Shown: positions 35,988 to 46,061, counted from the first letter of the stretch. The stretch is DNA of 64,000 bases from an uncultured Bacteroidales bacterium (GCA_905233475.1 CAJOEN010000016.1:1-64000), one strand, 5' to 3'. Numbers and translations are program-made. Notes: generated by a model from the letters alone, not told the origin.

Positions 35988-37796
35988 TTACAGTTTTTTC
36001 AACGTTTCGGTAAGGTAGTGGTTGTCGTGGCGGTCGCGGACGGCAAGACGTATGTAGTTGCTTCCGTCGAGAGCTTTCTTGGTGCCGCAGTCCTTTATCA
36101 GTATATTGTATTTCAATAGTTTAAGGGCAAGTTCGTGAGAGGTGAAGCGGTCGGTTACGCGACAAAGGAAATAGTTGGCCTGACTGGGGAACACTTCGAG
36201 GTAAGGCACCTCGCGCAGTTCGGCAAGGAATAGCTCGCGTTCTTTTCTAAACTCCTCGCAACCAAGCACATACTCCTTGTGGTATTTTTCGTAAATCTGC
36301 ATGAAAAACTCGCCGAAGGAGTTGATATTCCAAATTGCCACGTCTTTTTTCAGTGTGGCGATAAGTTCTTTGTCGCCCGAAGCCAGGATGCCGAGCCTCA
36401 GTCCCGGCACGCCGTAGCTCTTGCTGATGCTCTTAACCACCGCCAGATGCGGGTTGGCGGCAAGTATGCCGTTGTCGAGCAGCGACACCTGCCCGTCGGC
36501 CGACACAAAGTCCACAAACGACTCGTCGACGACAAACCGCAGACCTTTGGCCTTGGTCCATTCGATAAGTCGCAGCAAGTCGCTGAAAGATATGTAGTTG
36601 CCCGAAGGGTTGTCGGGATTGATAAGCAGCAGGGTGTCGATTTTTTTGTCGTCGAAGAAACTGACAATATCCTGAGCCGAGTATCTAAACGCTTCGTTGT
36701 CAGGGATATACCTCACCACCGTATCGGCAGTGCGACGGTTGGGATATTCGTCGAAAGAGGGGGCTATGTTGCCGAGAATGCCCGTGTGGTTCTCCATCAG
36801 CGCCTTGATAAGCTCCGCGGCGCCGTTTCCCACCACAATCATATCCTGACTTACGCCGAAGTTTTTCGACGCCAGCAGCGAGTTCACCCGCATCCCTGAA
36901 GGATATTCGCGTATCAAAGTCTCGAAACTGGCCTTAATCTCGTCGAGCATGCGCTGTGGCGGGAAGTAAGGATTTACCAGATAGCAGAAATCGAGCATCT
37001 GCGGGTAACGCCAATATCCGCCGTAGCGCGACGAAATGGCCTGGTAGTGCTCGTTGTCGGTGGGGGCGAACATTCCCGATGCTATGTCGAGGTCCTGCAC
37101 GTCGTCAATCTCGTACCACACCTCGCCGTCGAGCGGAAGCGCCTTGATGGGGGCGTCGTAGAGGTGGAGGATAACACGCAGCACCTGCTCGTAGTATTCG
37201 TTGTTGCCCAAGGCTGTGCTGTAGGCCGTGAGGAAAGGCACGTAGAACTTGGCGGAGAACTCCTTGCTGAACTTGTAGATGTTCACCGTTTTGTAGTAGC
37301 TTTTTATGTCCTCGAAACGGAAATGAGCCTTGTCGATAAAGTTGGTGATGCGGCTGTTTTCGCCTATGGTCACCACGGTGCCGTCCATCCAGCTCTCGTA
37401 TTTGTCCACAAGGGCGATGTTGGGACTTGCGTCGGCAACGATTTTTTCCACCACCGAAGGCTCGAAAATAAGGTCGCTTTCCAGCAGAAGGGTGTCTTCG
37501 GCCAGCATGAAGTCTTTGGCCAGAAAAAGGGAGTAGATGTTGTTGGTTTTGTCGTAGATGGGATTGTCCACATAAACTATGGGCGTGCCTTTGTAGCTGT
37601 CGCCCACGTAGTTGCGCACGTTATCGCCTTTGTATCCCACCACCAGCACCACACGGCTTACGCCGACATTGTGCAGAATCTCCAGCGAACGGTCGATAAG
37701 GCGTATGCCGTTCACCTCGAGCATGCATTTGGTGTTGTTCTGCGTGTATTCGCCGAGCCGCTTTCCCATTCCCGCGGCCAAGATTATTGCTTGCAT
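35988..37796 (-). CDS. Bifunctional sugar/aminoalcohol-phosphate nucleotidyltransferase + class I/II PLP aminotransferase
   Basis: N-term MQAIILAAGMGKRLGEYTQNNTKCMLEVNGIRLIDRSLEIL; C-term LLINPDNPSGNYI, FVVDESFVDF, KSISKSYGVPGLRLG. Confidence 0.92.
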   Translation of the reverse strand: MQAIILAAGMGKRLGEYTQNNTKCMLEVNGIRLIDRSLEILHNVGVSRVVLVVGYKGDNVRNYVGDSYKGTPIVYVDNPIYDKTNNIYSLFLAKDFMLAEDTLLLESDLIFEPSVVEKIVADASPNIALVDKYESWMDGTVVTIGENSRITNFIDKAHFRFEDIKSYYKTVNIYKFSKEFSAKFYVPFLTAYSTALGNNEYYEQVLRVILHLYDAPIKALPLDGEVWYEIDDVQDLDIASGMFAPTDNEHYQAISSRYGGYWRYPQMLDFCYLVNPYFPPQRMLDEIKASFETLIREYPSGMRVNSLLASKNFGVSQDMIVVGNGAAELIKALMENHTGILGNIAPSFDEYPNRRTADTVVRYIPDNEAFRYSAQDIVSFFDDKKIDTLLLINPDNPSGNYISFSDLLRLIEWTKAKGLRFVVDESFVDFVSADGQVSLLDNGILAANPHLAVVKSISKSYGVPGLRLGILASGDKELIATLKKDVAIWNINSFGEFFMQIYEKYHKEYVLGCEEFRKERELFLAELREVPYLEVFPSQANYFLCRVTDRFTSHELALKLLKYNILIKDCGTKKALDGSNYIRLAVRDRHDNHYLTETLKKL

Positions 37797-37964
37797 ATAG
37801 TTTTTCGTTTGTCCAACGTTTTTTTTTCACAACCGGCAACATCGGCCGACTGCAAAAAAATTGCTTTCGTTACAATAACAAACGATTGCATATATTATTG
37901 TGTAAAGATGAAAAAAAGACACGGATTTTGGAAAGACAATGGCATTTTTGCCGTTCCGCACCCT

Positions 37965-37992
37965 GTAGAGACGTTTCATGAAACGTCTCTAC
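37965..37992. repeat. 28-bp perfect palindrome
   Basis: GTAGAGACGTTTCATGAAACGTCTCTAC equals its reverse complement. Confidence 0.95.
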
Positions 37993-38010
37993 GTACACAA
38001 CCAACAGCAA

Positions 38011-38667
38011 TTAGAAATCCAGCATCCACCCCACACGCAGTCCCAACGTATGTCCGATAAGGGCGCGGGGCTGTTCCGTGATGTCCACACCCAGACCGCC
38101 CAACGACCAGTTAAGGGTTTTTATCATCGGATTGTACGTATGGTTAAACTCGTAATACGCACTGACAAACAGATTTTTTGTCGCAAAAAAGTTGATGCCC
38201 GCATTAAGACTGCCCGTTAGATACCACGCGCTACTGATGTCTTTCATTTTTGTAAGTCTGAAAAGATTCCATCCGGCAGTAAGCTCGAAATGCTTTCCGA
38301 TGGGGTAATATAGCTGTCCTTGGGAAAGAATTCCCACGAAAATTCCCAATACGGCACCATGACAATCAATAGACGAGCCCAGAAAAGTGCCTGTTATCCA
38401 CAGAGGAGCAACACTTACAGAAAAATAATCGGGTCCAGCAGATATTTCTAAAGCTTTGAATCCAAAATCTGGAGAATTAGATTCTCCAGATGATAGTCTC
38501 ATTTCAACCAACGATTTCCCAGCCCAATAAAATGATGATGGATGGTTGGAACACTGGCCGCCGAGTGATATTCCGATGCCATCTCTTTCATTATATTCAT
38601 CCTTTTGAGCCGCCGCCGTGGCAACAAAGGCAATGAGTACGGCAATTATTAAAAGGTGTTTTTTCAT
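38011..38667 (-). CDS. Hypothetical outer-membrane/exported protein
   Basis: Signal peptide MKKHLLIIAVLIAFVATAAAQ; Gly/aromatic-rich beta-like C-terminus ending LGLRVGWMLDF. Confidence 0.7.
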   Translation of the reverse strand: MKKHLLIIAVLIAFVATAAAQKDEYNERDGIGISLGGQCSNHPSSFYWAGKSLVEMRLSSGESNSPDFGFKALEISAGPDYFSVSVAPLWITGTFLGSSIDCHGAVLGIFVGILSQGQLYYPIGKHFELTAGWNLFRLTKMKDISSAWYLTGSLNAGINFFATKNLFVSAYYEFNHTYNPMIKTLNWSLGGLGVDITEQPRALIGHTLGLRVGWMLDF

Positions 38668-38828
38668 GGGGTGGTGGTTTATTTGGTTTTGAAATGCAAA
38701 AATACGAAAAAAAATTGAATATAATAACGGAAAATATTTGTGTCCGATTAAAATGTCGATTGTAGCGTGCCAGTTAGTATTATGTGTTTTGTTTTGCTTC
38801 GTTTCTCTTTTTTCTCTTGAAAGATGAA

Positions 38829-38894
38829 AAATCATTCAGTGAATGATTTGATAGCGAAGCGGAGAAAATCAAATTCTCCGCCCTTCGGGCTATC
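38829..38894. repeat. Two adjacent intergenic stem-loops
   Basis: AAATCATTC-AGT-GAATGATTT followed by GATAGC..(CGGAGAA..TTCTCCG)..GCTATC. Confidence 0.75.
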
Positions 38895-39115
38895 GAAACG
38901 TCCATTGGAGTTTTCTTCACCCACCTTAAAAGGGGGAATTTTTCCACCAAAATCAAAACTGTAGTAGTCAAAACACGGGGAAGTCCAAACGCGTTCCCCC
39001 TCTCTGAGGGGGATAAAGGGGGAGTCTAACCCTCACTGAAGGAGATGAAGAAACATCCGGTGGATGTCTCGGAAAAAAACAAGGAACAAGAGGTCGAAAG
39101 GCAAGTCCTTCGTCT

Positions 39116-42028
39116 CTACTGATGGGCAGCCAGACACGAATACATTACCTCTATGGGGTGGTATGCCGTGCGGCCGGTGCCGTGCTTTATCTGCTCGCGG
39201 CATGAGGTGCCCGGGGCGACGATTATCACTTCGGGATTTTCGGCAACGGCTTTGCGCACGGCAGGAAACAGCACCTGCTCCCCTACCTGCAACGAAAAAT
39301 CGTAGTGTTCCTTTTCGTAGCCGAAACTGCCCGCCATTCCGCAACAACCTGAGGGGATTACTTTTACCTCGTTGCCTGCGGGGAGTCGCAGCATCTGCGC
39401 GCTCTTCTCCACTCCCACAAGGGCTTTCTGGTGGCAGTGTCCGTGCAGGAATATCTTGCGGCTCTTGCCGTCGAACTGCTCCGGAGAGATTTTGCCTTTC
39501 TCTATCTCGCGAACAATAAACTCGTCGAAAAGCAAGGCGTTGCGTCCCAGTGCTTTGGCACGTTCTTTCCATTCTTTTTCTACAAGGTCGGGGTACTCGT
39601 CGCGGAACGAGAGTATGCACGAAGGCTCTATGCCCACCAAGGGCGTTTCCTCGGTGATTATATCATACAGATTTTCAACGTTGTAGCGGGCAAATTTCTT
39701 TGCCAGTTTCACCATACCTTTGGAGATTGCCGCACGGCCGCTTTCTTTGTGTTTTGGTATCAACACCTTATAACCCAATGCGTTGAGCAATTTCACAAAA
39801 GTTAGTCCAAGTTCGGCTTCCATGTAGTTGGTAAACTCGTCGGCAAAGAGATAGACGGTGCCGTTGGGATATTGCCGTAAAGCGTTGTTTTTCTGCTGTT
39901 TGGCAACAAGTCGGCGCAAGGTATGGCGCGAAACGGCGGGAATCTCGCGTTTTATCGAGAAACGCAATATCTTTTTCAAAACGGCCGAAGTAAAAGCGTT
40001 TTTGGCAAAGAAATTGTATATATGCGGCACCATTGAGCCAAGTTGCTGAAACACAGTCATCCGCGCCACCATAGCGGAACGGAATGGCGTGCCTTTGGCG
40101 TCGTAGCAGTGTTGCAGAATCTCGGATTTGAGGCGTGTCATGTCCACATTGGACGGGCATTCGCTTTTGCATGCCTTGCAGGAGAGGCAGTGGTCGAGGA
40201 TTTCCTTGATTTCGGGCTGGTCGAAAATCTTTTTGCTATGCGGACGCGAGAGCAGCTCCCTGAGGATGTTGGCACGTGCGCGAGTGGCGAAAAATTCCTC
40301 CTTGCCGTTTTTGTAGCTGGGACACAGAGTGCCGCCAAACTGCTTGTCGCGGCGGCAGTCGCCGGAGCCGTTGCACTGCTCGATGGAGCAGAAAAGGCCC
40401 TTGTCATCGTCGAAATTGAAATAGGTGGGGATTTGCGGGTAGGTCTGTGCCGACTCGTAGCGCAGGGCGGTATCCATGGGCGGGGTGTTCACAATCTTGC
40501 CCGCGTTGAAAAGGCCGTCGCCGTCCCAGCATTTTTTTAGTTGCAAAAAGAGGTTGTAAATGTCGTTGCCGTACATTATGGGGATAAACTCGCCACGCAG
40601 ACGGCCGTCGCCATGTTCGCCGCTGAGCGAGCCACGGTGTTTCTTCACAAGAAGGGCAGTTTCGTGTGCCACAGTGTGGAACAACTCCCTGTCCTTCGGC
40701 TCCTTGAGATTGAGTACAGGACGCAGATGCAGTTCGCCCGTGCCTATATGCGCGTGATACACACAACTGAGGTTCAGGCGTTTAAGCATTTCGGCAAAAT
40801 CGGCCATATAATCGGGCAGACGCTCGGGGGCTACTGCCGTGTCCTCGATAACCGACACGGGCTTGGCACTGCCTTTCATGCCGTTGAGGAGACCCAGAGC
40901 GGCTTTGCGCAAAGCCCACACACGGGCTATGTCGGGACCGTAAACCTTGGTGCAGTGATACACCAATCCGCTGTCTATCAAAGCTTTGGCCACAGCCTCT
41001 CCTCTCTCCTCCAGTTTTTGGGCATCGTCGTCGGCAAGCTCCACCACAAGGATGGCGGCAGGGTCGCCCTGCACAAAGAAACGATTTTTGCTCTGCTCGA
41101 TATTCGACTTACTGAGTTCCAGCACGTTGCTGTCCATCAGCTCCACAGCGCGCGGGGCAAACTGCAAGGCCACGAGGTTGGCTTTGAAAACGTCGGGAAG
41201 ACTCTGGCAATGGGCGCATACAAGCATTTTCTCCTTTGGCGGCAGGGGCTCGAGATTGAGTTTCAGCTCGTAGGCAAAAGCGAGGGTGCCTTCGGAACCT
41301 GCAAGGAGTTTGCAAAGATTGGCGTTGCCGGAAAGTATGTCGTTCAAAACCAAGTCCAGAGCGTAACCGCAGTTGCGGCGGCGCAGGGACTTTTCGGGGA
41401 ACTCCGCTTCGATTTTTTGCATAACAGCCTCGTCCTGAGACCATTGCCACAGCTGGCGGTAAATCTTTTCCTCAAGGGTAACGGCCACGAAATCGGGTTT
41501 TGAGACCTTTTCGAAGACTTCGTCGGCTCGTTGTCGTGAGAAAACGGCTTTGCTGCCATCGCTCAGCAGCACTTTGGCCTCGAGCAGATGGTCGCGGGTA
41601 CTGCCGTAAACAAGGGAGTGCGAGCCGCAGGAATTGTTGCCCACCATCCCGCCAAGGCAACAGCGGTTGGAGGTTGACGTCTCCGGCGCGAAAAAGAGTC
41701 CGTAAGGCTTCAGGGTGTTGTTAAGCTCGTCGAGCACCACGCCCGGCTGCACACGCACCCAATGCTCTTTTTCGTTGATTTCCAGTATTTTGTTGAGATG
41801 TTTCGATATATCCACCACCAAACCGGAACCCACCACCTGTCCGGCCAAGGAAGTGCCGGCGGCACGAGGTATAATACTGACTTTCTGCTCTTTGGCAAAA
41901 GCAATCAAGTCTTGCAGGTCGTCCACATTTTGGGGGAAGGCCACGCCGTAGGGCATTTCGCGATAAGCCGAAGCGTCGGTGGCGTAGATAATGCGGTGGA
42001 GTTTGTCGGTTTTTATCTCACAATTCAT
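39116..42028 (-). CDS. FAD-linked oxidase / 4Fe-4S / CCG-domain dehydrogenase (YdiJ/GlcD-GlcF-like, D-lactate or D-2-hydroxyglutarate dehydrogenase family)
   Basis: IIPRAAGTSLAGQVVGSGLVVD; SGEHGDGRLRGEFI; CLSCKACKSECPSNVDM; HGHCHQKALVG; PSGCCGMAGSFGYE. Confidence 0.93.
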   Translation of the reverse strand: MNCEIKTDKLHRIIYATDASAYREMPYGVAFPQNVDDLQDLIAFAKEQKVSIIPRAAGTSLAGQVVGSGLVVDISKHLNKILEINEKEHWVRVQPGVVLDELNNTLKPYGLFFAPETSTSNRCCLGGMVGNNSCGSHSLVYGSTRDHLLEAKVLLSDGSKAVFSRQRADEVFEKVSKPDFVAVTLEEKIYRQLWQWSQDEAVMQKIEAEFPEKSLRRRNCGYALDLVLNDILSGNANLCKLLAGSEGTLAFAYELKLNLEPLPPKEKMLVCAHCQSLPDVFKANLVALQFAPRAVELMDSNVLELSKSNIEQSKNRFFVQGDPAAILVVELADDDAQKLEERGEAVAKALIDSGLVYHCTKVYGPDIARVWALRKAALGLLNGMKGSAKPVSVIEDTAVAPERLPDYMADFAEMLKRLNLSCVYHAHIGTGELHLRPVLNLKEPKDRELFHTVAHETALLVKKHRGSLSGEHGDGRLRGEFIPIMYGNDIYNLFLQLKKCWDGDGLFNAGKIVNTPPMDTALRYESAQTYPQIPTYFNFDDDKGLFCSIEQCNGSGDCRRDKQFGGTLCPSYKNGKEEFFATRARANILRELLSRPHSKKIFDQPEIKEILDHCLSCKACKSECPSNVDMTRLKSEILQHCYDAKGTPFRSAMVARMTVFQQLGSMVPHIYNFFAKNAFTSAVLKKILRFSIKREIPAVSRHTLRRLVAKQQKNNALRQYPNGTVYLFADEFTNYMEAELGLTFVKLLNALGYKVLIPKHKESGRAAISKGMVKLAKKFARYNVENLYDIITEETPLVGIEPSCILSFRDEYPDLVEKEWKERAKALGRNALLFDEFIVREIEKGKISPEQFDGKSRKIFLHGHCHQKALVGVEKSAQMLRLPAGNEVKVIPSGCCGMAGSFGYEKEHYDFSLQVGEQVLFPAVRKAVAENPEVIIVAPGTSCREQIKHGTGRTAYHPIEVMYSCLAAHQ

Positions 42029-42135
42029 AAATTTCAGATTTTAAAATAGTTGCCAGTTGTCAGTTGTCAGTTGTTAGTTGCCAGTTGTTAGTTGCCAATA
42101 AATTCAATTCCGAACTCCGAACTCCGAACTCCGAA

Positions 42136-42708
42136 CTAAATAAGTGTTACTTTTCCGTCTTTCAGCTGGTAGCGTTCGCCGCTTTCGGGACAGGTGGCGA
42201 AGCCGTCGGCATCGAATTTCAGGCGGTGTCCGTAGCGGCTCATCCATCCCATCTGACGGGCGGGATTGCCCACCAGGAGAGCGTAGGCCGGGACATTCTT
42301 GGTAACCACGGCACCCGCACCGATAAAGGCGTATTCGCCGATGTCGTGTCCACAGACTATGGTGCTGTTGGCGCCTATGGTGGCACCGTTGCCCACATGG
42401 GTTTTGGCGTACTGGCTTTTGCGGTTGACAGCGCTGCGGGGATTTGTTACATTTGTAAACACGCACGAAGGTCCCAGAAAAACATCGTCGCCACAGGTAA
42501 CGCCGGTGTAGATGGACACGTTGTTCTGAACTTTGACGTTGCGTCCCAGCACCACATCGGGCGACACCACCACGTTTTGGCCTATGTTGCAGCCCTCGCC
42601 TATGGTGCATCCCGACATGATATGCGTAAAATGCCATATCTTAGTGCCTTTGCCTATTGTGCAGCCCTCGTCGATAACGGCTGTCTCGTGTGCGAAAAAA
42701 TCTTCCAT
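42136..42708 (-). CDS. Left-handed beta-helix N-acetyltransferase, WbpD/WlbB-like
   Basis: Hexapeptide repeats [62 protein letters not shown]. Confidence 0.9.
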   Translation of the reverse strand: MEDFFAHETAVIDEGCTIGKGTKIWHFTHIMSGCTIGEGCNIGQNVVVSPDVVLGRNVKVQNNVSIYTGVTCGDDVFLGPSCVFTNVTNPRSAVNRKSQYAKTHVGNGATIGANSTIVCGHDIGEYAFIGAGAVVTKNVPAYALLVGNPARQMGWMSRYGHRLKFDADGFATCPESGERYQLKDGKVTLI

Positions 42709-42990
42709 TACTTTATGTTTTTAAATCATAAACTTCTTAAAAATGCAAAAATACTGATTTTTTTTCAAAAAAACAAATCCAGTTTGACACATCACCCCAA
42801 ACGCGTTGTATGTTAGGCATAAAGCAATGAAAACTCATTATTAGAAAGGCTTGCCGGCAAGCTAATAAAGGCACTTTCCCCACGCTCTCACAAAGTTTTG
42901 TTTCAACAAAAAAGACAGCTTTTTTGTCGTCTTAATTGGTGATAAAATAAAAAAAATGCGTCAAAATTTGGTGGTTACAGAAAAAAACGC

Positions 42991-42998
42991 TATCTTTG
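42991..42998 (+). promoter_or_regulatory. Bacteroidota -7 promoter motif
   Basis: TATCTTTG upstream of the M23 peptidase gene. Confidence 0.5.
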
Positions 42999-43083
42999 CA
43001 GGCGTTTTTGAGACAGTCACACAAAACATTGTTCCTGTTCACATAAACAACCCGTATCAAACTACTCAAACACATTCAAAAGT

Positions 43084-44169
43084 ATGAATATAAGTAAGTT
43101 TTCTATCATAACAATCGCTATTATTTCGGCTTTGACAGCCAACATTGCAAATGCCCAAAATAACAAAACCGTACAGCGTTCCGTTTATCAGGTAAACAGT
43201 CTTGACATAATGTATTTCGATGATGATTTCGACAACCTGAACATAAGTCCATCATCATCTTACGCCACCAACGACATACAATCCGAAAAAAGTTCGTCCG
43301 CCGTTGCGGCAAACGTAACTAAATCATCTACCGACACTAACACCCATCGCAAACGCAGGGAACACTATCTAAAACGTAAACTTTTCGAACGTATGGAACG
43401 CGAGTATAACGACGAAGAAAACGACCCTGGTGTGGATAGCGAATTTGACATACTCTACGCAAGTTTCGACACCAACGCCATACATTACCCCAAAACACTC
43501 TCATTGAGTAGCGACTCGGCCATAGTAATGCCTTTGCTCAACGGTAAAAGGAGCAATTTCGTAAATCCTTGCGCAAACTACCGTATCAGTTCGCGTTTCG
43601 GACCTCGCCGCCGCCGTTTCCATTACGGTATCGACCTCGCGGCATCGACAGGAACTCCTGTATATGCAGCTTTCGAAGGTATTGTGCGTGTGGCAAAACG
43701 CAACAAATCCTACGGTAATCTTATTGTTATACGCCACGACAACGGTTTGGAAACCTACTACGCACACTTGTCAAAAATAGAAGTGACTTGTGGACAGAAA
43801 GTTAAGGCCGGCGATGAGATTGGTCTTGTGGGAAACACCGGACGTTCCTACGGAAGCCATCTGCATTTCGAAACTCGCTACCTTGGCTCTGCAATGAATC
43901 CTGAGGCCGTAGTGGACTTTCAAGATAAAAAACTTATAAACGACACTCTGTACATTACAAGTGACTTGTTCCGCCACAAAAACAGTAATGCTAAATTCGC
44001 ACGCAACTCGAGTGCCAAAAAGGGCGGAAAATACCATACTGTACGCAAGGGCGACACCCTTGGTGCAATAGCCTCTCGCAACCGCACTTCGGTAAAGAAA
44101 CTTTGCCAACTAAACGGGCTCCGCAAAAATAGCGTTATCCGTCCGGGACAAAAACTGCGTGTGCGCTGA
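43084..44169 (+). CDS. Secreted M23 metallopeptidase with C-terminal LysM domain
   Basis: ISSRFGPRRRRFHYGIDLAASTGTPVYAAFEGIV; YGSHLHFETR; YHTVRKGDTLGAIASRNRTSVKKLCQLNGL. Confidence 0.94.
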   Translation: MNISKFSIITIAIISALTANIANAQNNKTVQRSVYQVNSLDIMYFDDDFDNLNISPSSSYATNDIQSEKSSSAVAANVTKSSTDTNTHRKRREHYLKRKLFERMEREYNDEENDPGVDSEFDILYASFDTNAIHYPKTLSLSSDSAIVMPLLNGKRSNFVNPCANYRISSRFGPRRRRFHYGIDLAASTGTPVYAAFEGIVRVAKRNKSYGNLIVIRHDNGLETYYAHLSKIEVTCGQKVKAGDEIGLVGNTGRSYGSHLHFETRYLGSAMNPEAVVDFQDKKLINDTLYITSDLFRHKNSNAKFARNSSAKKGGKYHTVRKGDTLGAIASRNRTSVKKLCQLNGLRKNSVIRPGQKLRVR

Positions 44170-44232
44170 TAGACAGGTCATTGCATATAAAGCAAACAAC
44201 GTACCCTAATCCGAAAGTCCCATAACTGCGAT

Positions 44233-44913
44233 ATGCGTTTCGATATAATAACATTGTTTCCCAATATGCTTTCGTCCTTTTTTCAGGAATCCATACTGAA
44301 AAGAGCCCAAGACAAACAGATTGTGCAGATACACCTGCACGATTTGCACGACTACTCGCAAAACGCCTACGGTAGCGTAGATGACTACGCCTACGGCGGC
44401 GGAGCAGGAATGGTTATTGGCATAGAACCCGTGGCACTTTGTATCGAAGACCTAAAAAAAGAACGCCATTACGATGAGATAATATACACAGCCCCGGACG
44501 GCGAACTACTGTCGCAACAACGTAGCAACCGCCTCTCGTTGCTCAACAACGTAATGATACTATGTGGACACTACAAAGGCATTGACGAACGCATACGCGA
44601 ACATTTCATCACCTTGGAAATATCTGTGGGGGACTATGTGCTTACCGGAGGAGAACTTGCCGCAGCCATAATGGTGGATAGCGTAACGAGGCTGATACCC
44701 GGAGTGCTCAACAACGAAACTTCGGCTCTGTCCGACTCTTTTCAGAACAACCTGATTTCGCCTCCTGCCTACACTCGTCCGATGGACTTTCGTGGCTGGA
44801 AAGTACCCGACATCCTGCTTTCGGGCAACCATGAAAAAATAGAGCAGTGGCGTTACGAACAGTCGGTAGAACGCACCAAGCAACGTCGCCCCAACTTGCT
44901 GAACGACAATTGA
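44233..44913 (+). CDS. trmD: tRNA (guanine(37)-N1)-methyltransferase
   Basis: [50 protein letters not shown]. Confidence 0.97.
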   Translation: MRFDIITLFPNMLSSFFQESILKRAQDKQIVQIHLHDLHDYSQNAYGSVDDYAYGGGAGMVIGIEPVALCIEDLKKERHYDEIIYTAPDGELLSQQRSNRLSLLNNVMILCGHYKGIDERIREHFITLEISVGDYVLTGGELAAAIMVDSVTRLIPGVLNNETSALSDSFQNNLISPPAYTRPMDFRGWKVPDILLSGNHEKIEQWRYEQSVERTKQRRPNLLNDN

Positions 44914-44943
44914 TTCAATATAAAAAACAAAAAAACAACACAC

Positions 44944-45618
44944 ATGGACGAATTTCGCAAATACGCAATCAAACACAAGGGTATAAGCAGCACAACTTTG
45001 GACAAATACACATCTGTTGTTCGTAACTACCTTAATCCCACTATTATAGAAGAACGACAACTCAACGTGGCTCAAATGGACGTATTCTCGCGTCTTATGA
45101 TGGACCGCATTATTTTTCTTGGAGTGCCCATCGACGACACTGTATCCAACGTAATTCAGGCTCAGCTTCTGTTTTTGGAATCTTCCGACAACAACCGTGA
45201 TATAACCATATACATCAATTCGCCGGGAGGCTCCGTGTATGCCGGACTTGGTATCTACGACACCATGCAGCTTATAGGTCCCGAAATACAAACAGTGTGC
45301 ACCGGCTTGGCCGCTTCTATGGCCTCGGTGTTGCTGTGTGCCGGTAGCAAAGGGCGACGCGCGGCTTTGCCACACTCACGCGTACTAATTCACCAGCCAC
45401 TCGGCGGTGCCGAAGGTCAGGCCAGCGACATTGAGATTACCGCACGGGAAATAGGCAAGCTCAAGCACGAACTTTATGAAATCATAGCCCATCATTCGGG
45501 ACAGCCTTTCGACAAAATTTGGGCCGACGGCGACCGCGACTATTGGATGACAGCCCAAGAAGCCCTCGAATACGGCATGATTGACGAAATTTTGTCGAAA
45601 CGTAACGAAATATCCTAA
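44944..45618 (+). CDS. clpP: ATP-dependent Clp protease proteolytic subunit
   Basis: [60 protein letters not shown]. Confidence 0.97.
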   Translation: MDEFRKYAIKHKGISSTTLDKYTSVVRNYLNPTIIEERQLNVAQMDVFSRLMMDRIIFLGVPIDDTVSNVIQAQLLFLESSDNNRDITIYINSPGGSVYAGLGIYDTMQLIGPEIQTVCTGLAASMASVLLCAGSKGRRAALPHSRVLIHQPLGGAEGQASDIEITAREIGKLKHELYEIIAHHSGQPFDKIWADGDRDYWMTAQEALEYGMIDEILSKRNEIS

Positions 45619-45623
45619 TAGCA

Positions 45624-46061
45624 ATGAAAATACGTATTGTAAACACTTCGCACCATCCACTGCCAAACTACGGCACACCCCTTTCGGCAGGTATGGACCT
45701 CAGGGCTTTTTTGCCCGACGGCACCATTGTTATCCGCCCGATGGAGCGCAAATTGGTTAAGACGGGACTTTTTATGGAAATTCCCGAAGGATACGAGGCG
45801 CAGATACGTCCACGTAGCGGTTTGGCCCTGAAAAAGGGAATAACGGTGCTTAACTCCCCCGGGACTATAGATGCCGACTACCGGGGCGAGATTTGCGTAT
45901 TGCTTATAAACTTCTCCAACGAGGATTTCGAAGTAACCGACGGCGAACGCATAGCGCAAATGGTCATTGCAAAACACGAGACCGTACTGTGGGAGCCTTG
46001 CGAAACACTGTCGGACTCCGAACGGGGTGCGGGAGGATTCGGACACACGGGAACAAAATGA
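45624..46061 (+). CDS. dut: Deoxyuridine 5'-triphosphate nucleotidohydrolase
   Basis: [44 protein letters not shown]. Confidence 0.97.
   Translation: MKIRIVNTSHHPLPNYGTPLSAGMDLRAFLPDGTIVIRPMERKLVKTGLFMEIPEGYEAQIRPRSGLALKKGITVLNSPGTIDADYRGEICVLLINFSNEDFEVTDGERIAQMVIAKHETVLWEPCETLSDSERGAGGFGHTGTK

Noticed and set aside
37047-38060. 337-aa plus-strand ORF
   Set aside because: Antisense to the nucleotidyltransferase-aminotransferase gene; low-complexity shadow translation.
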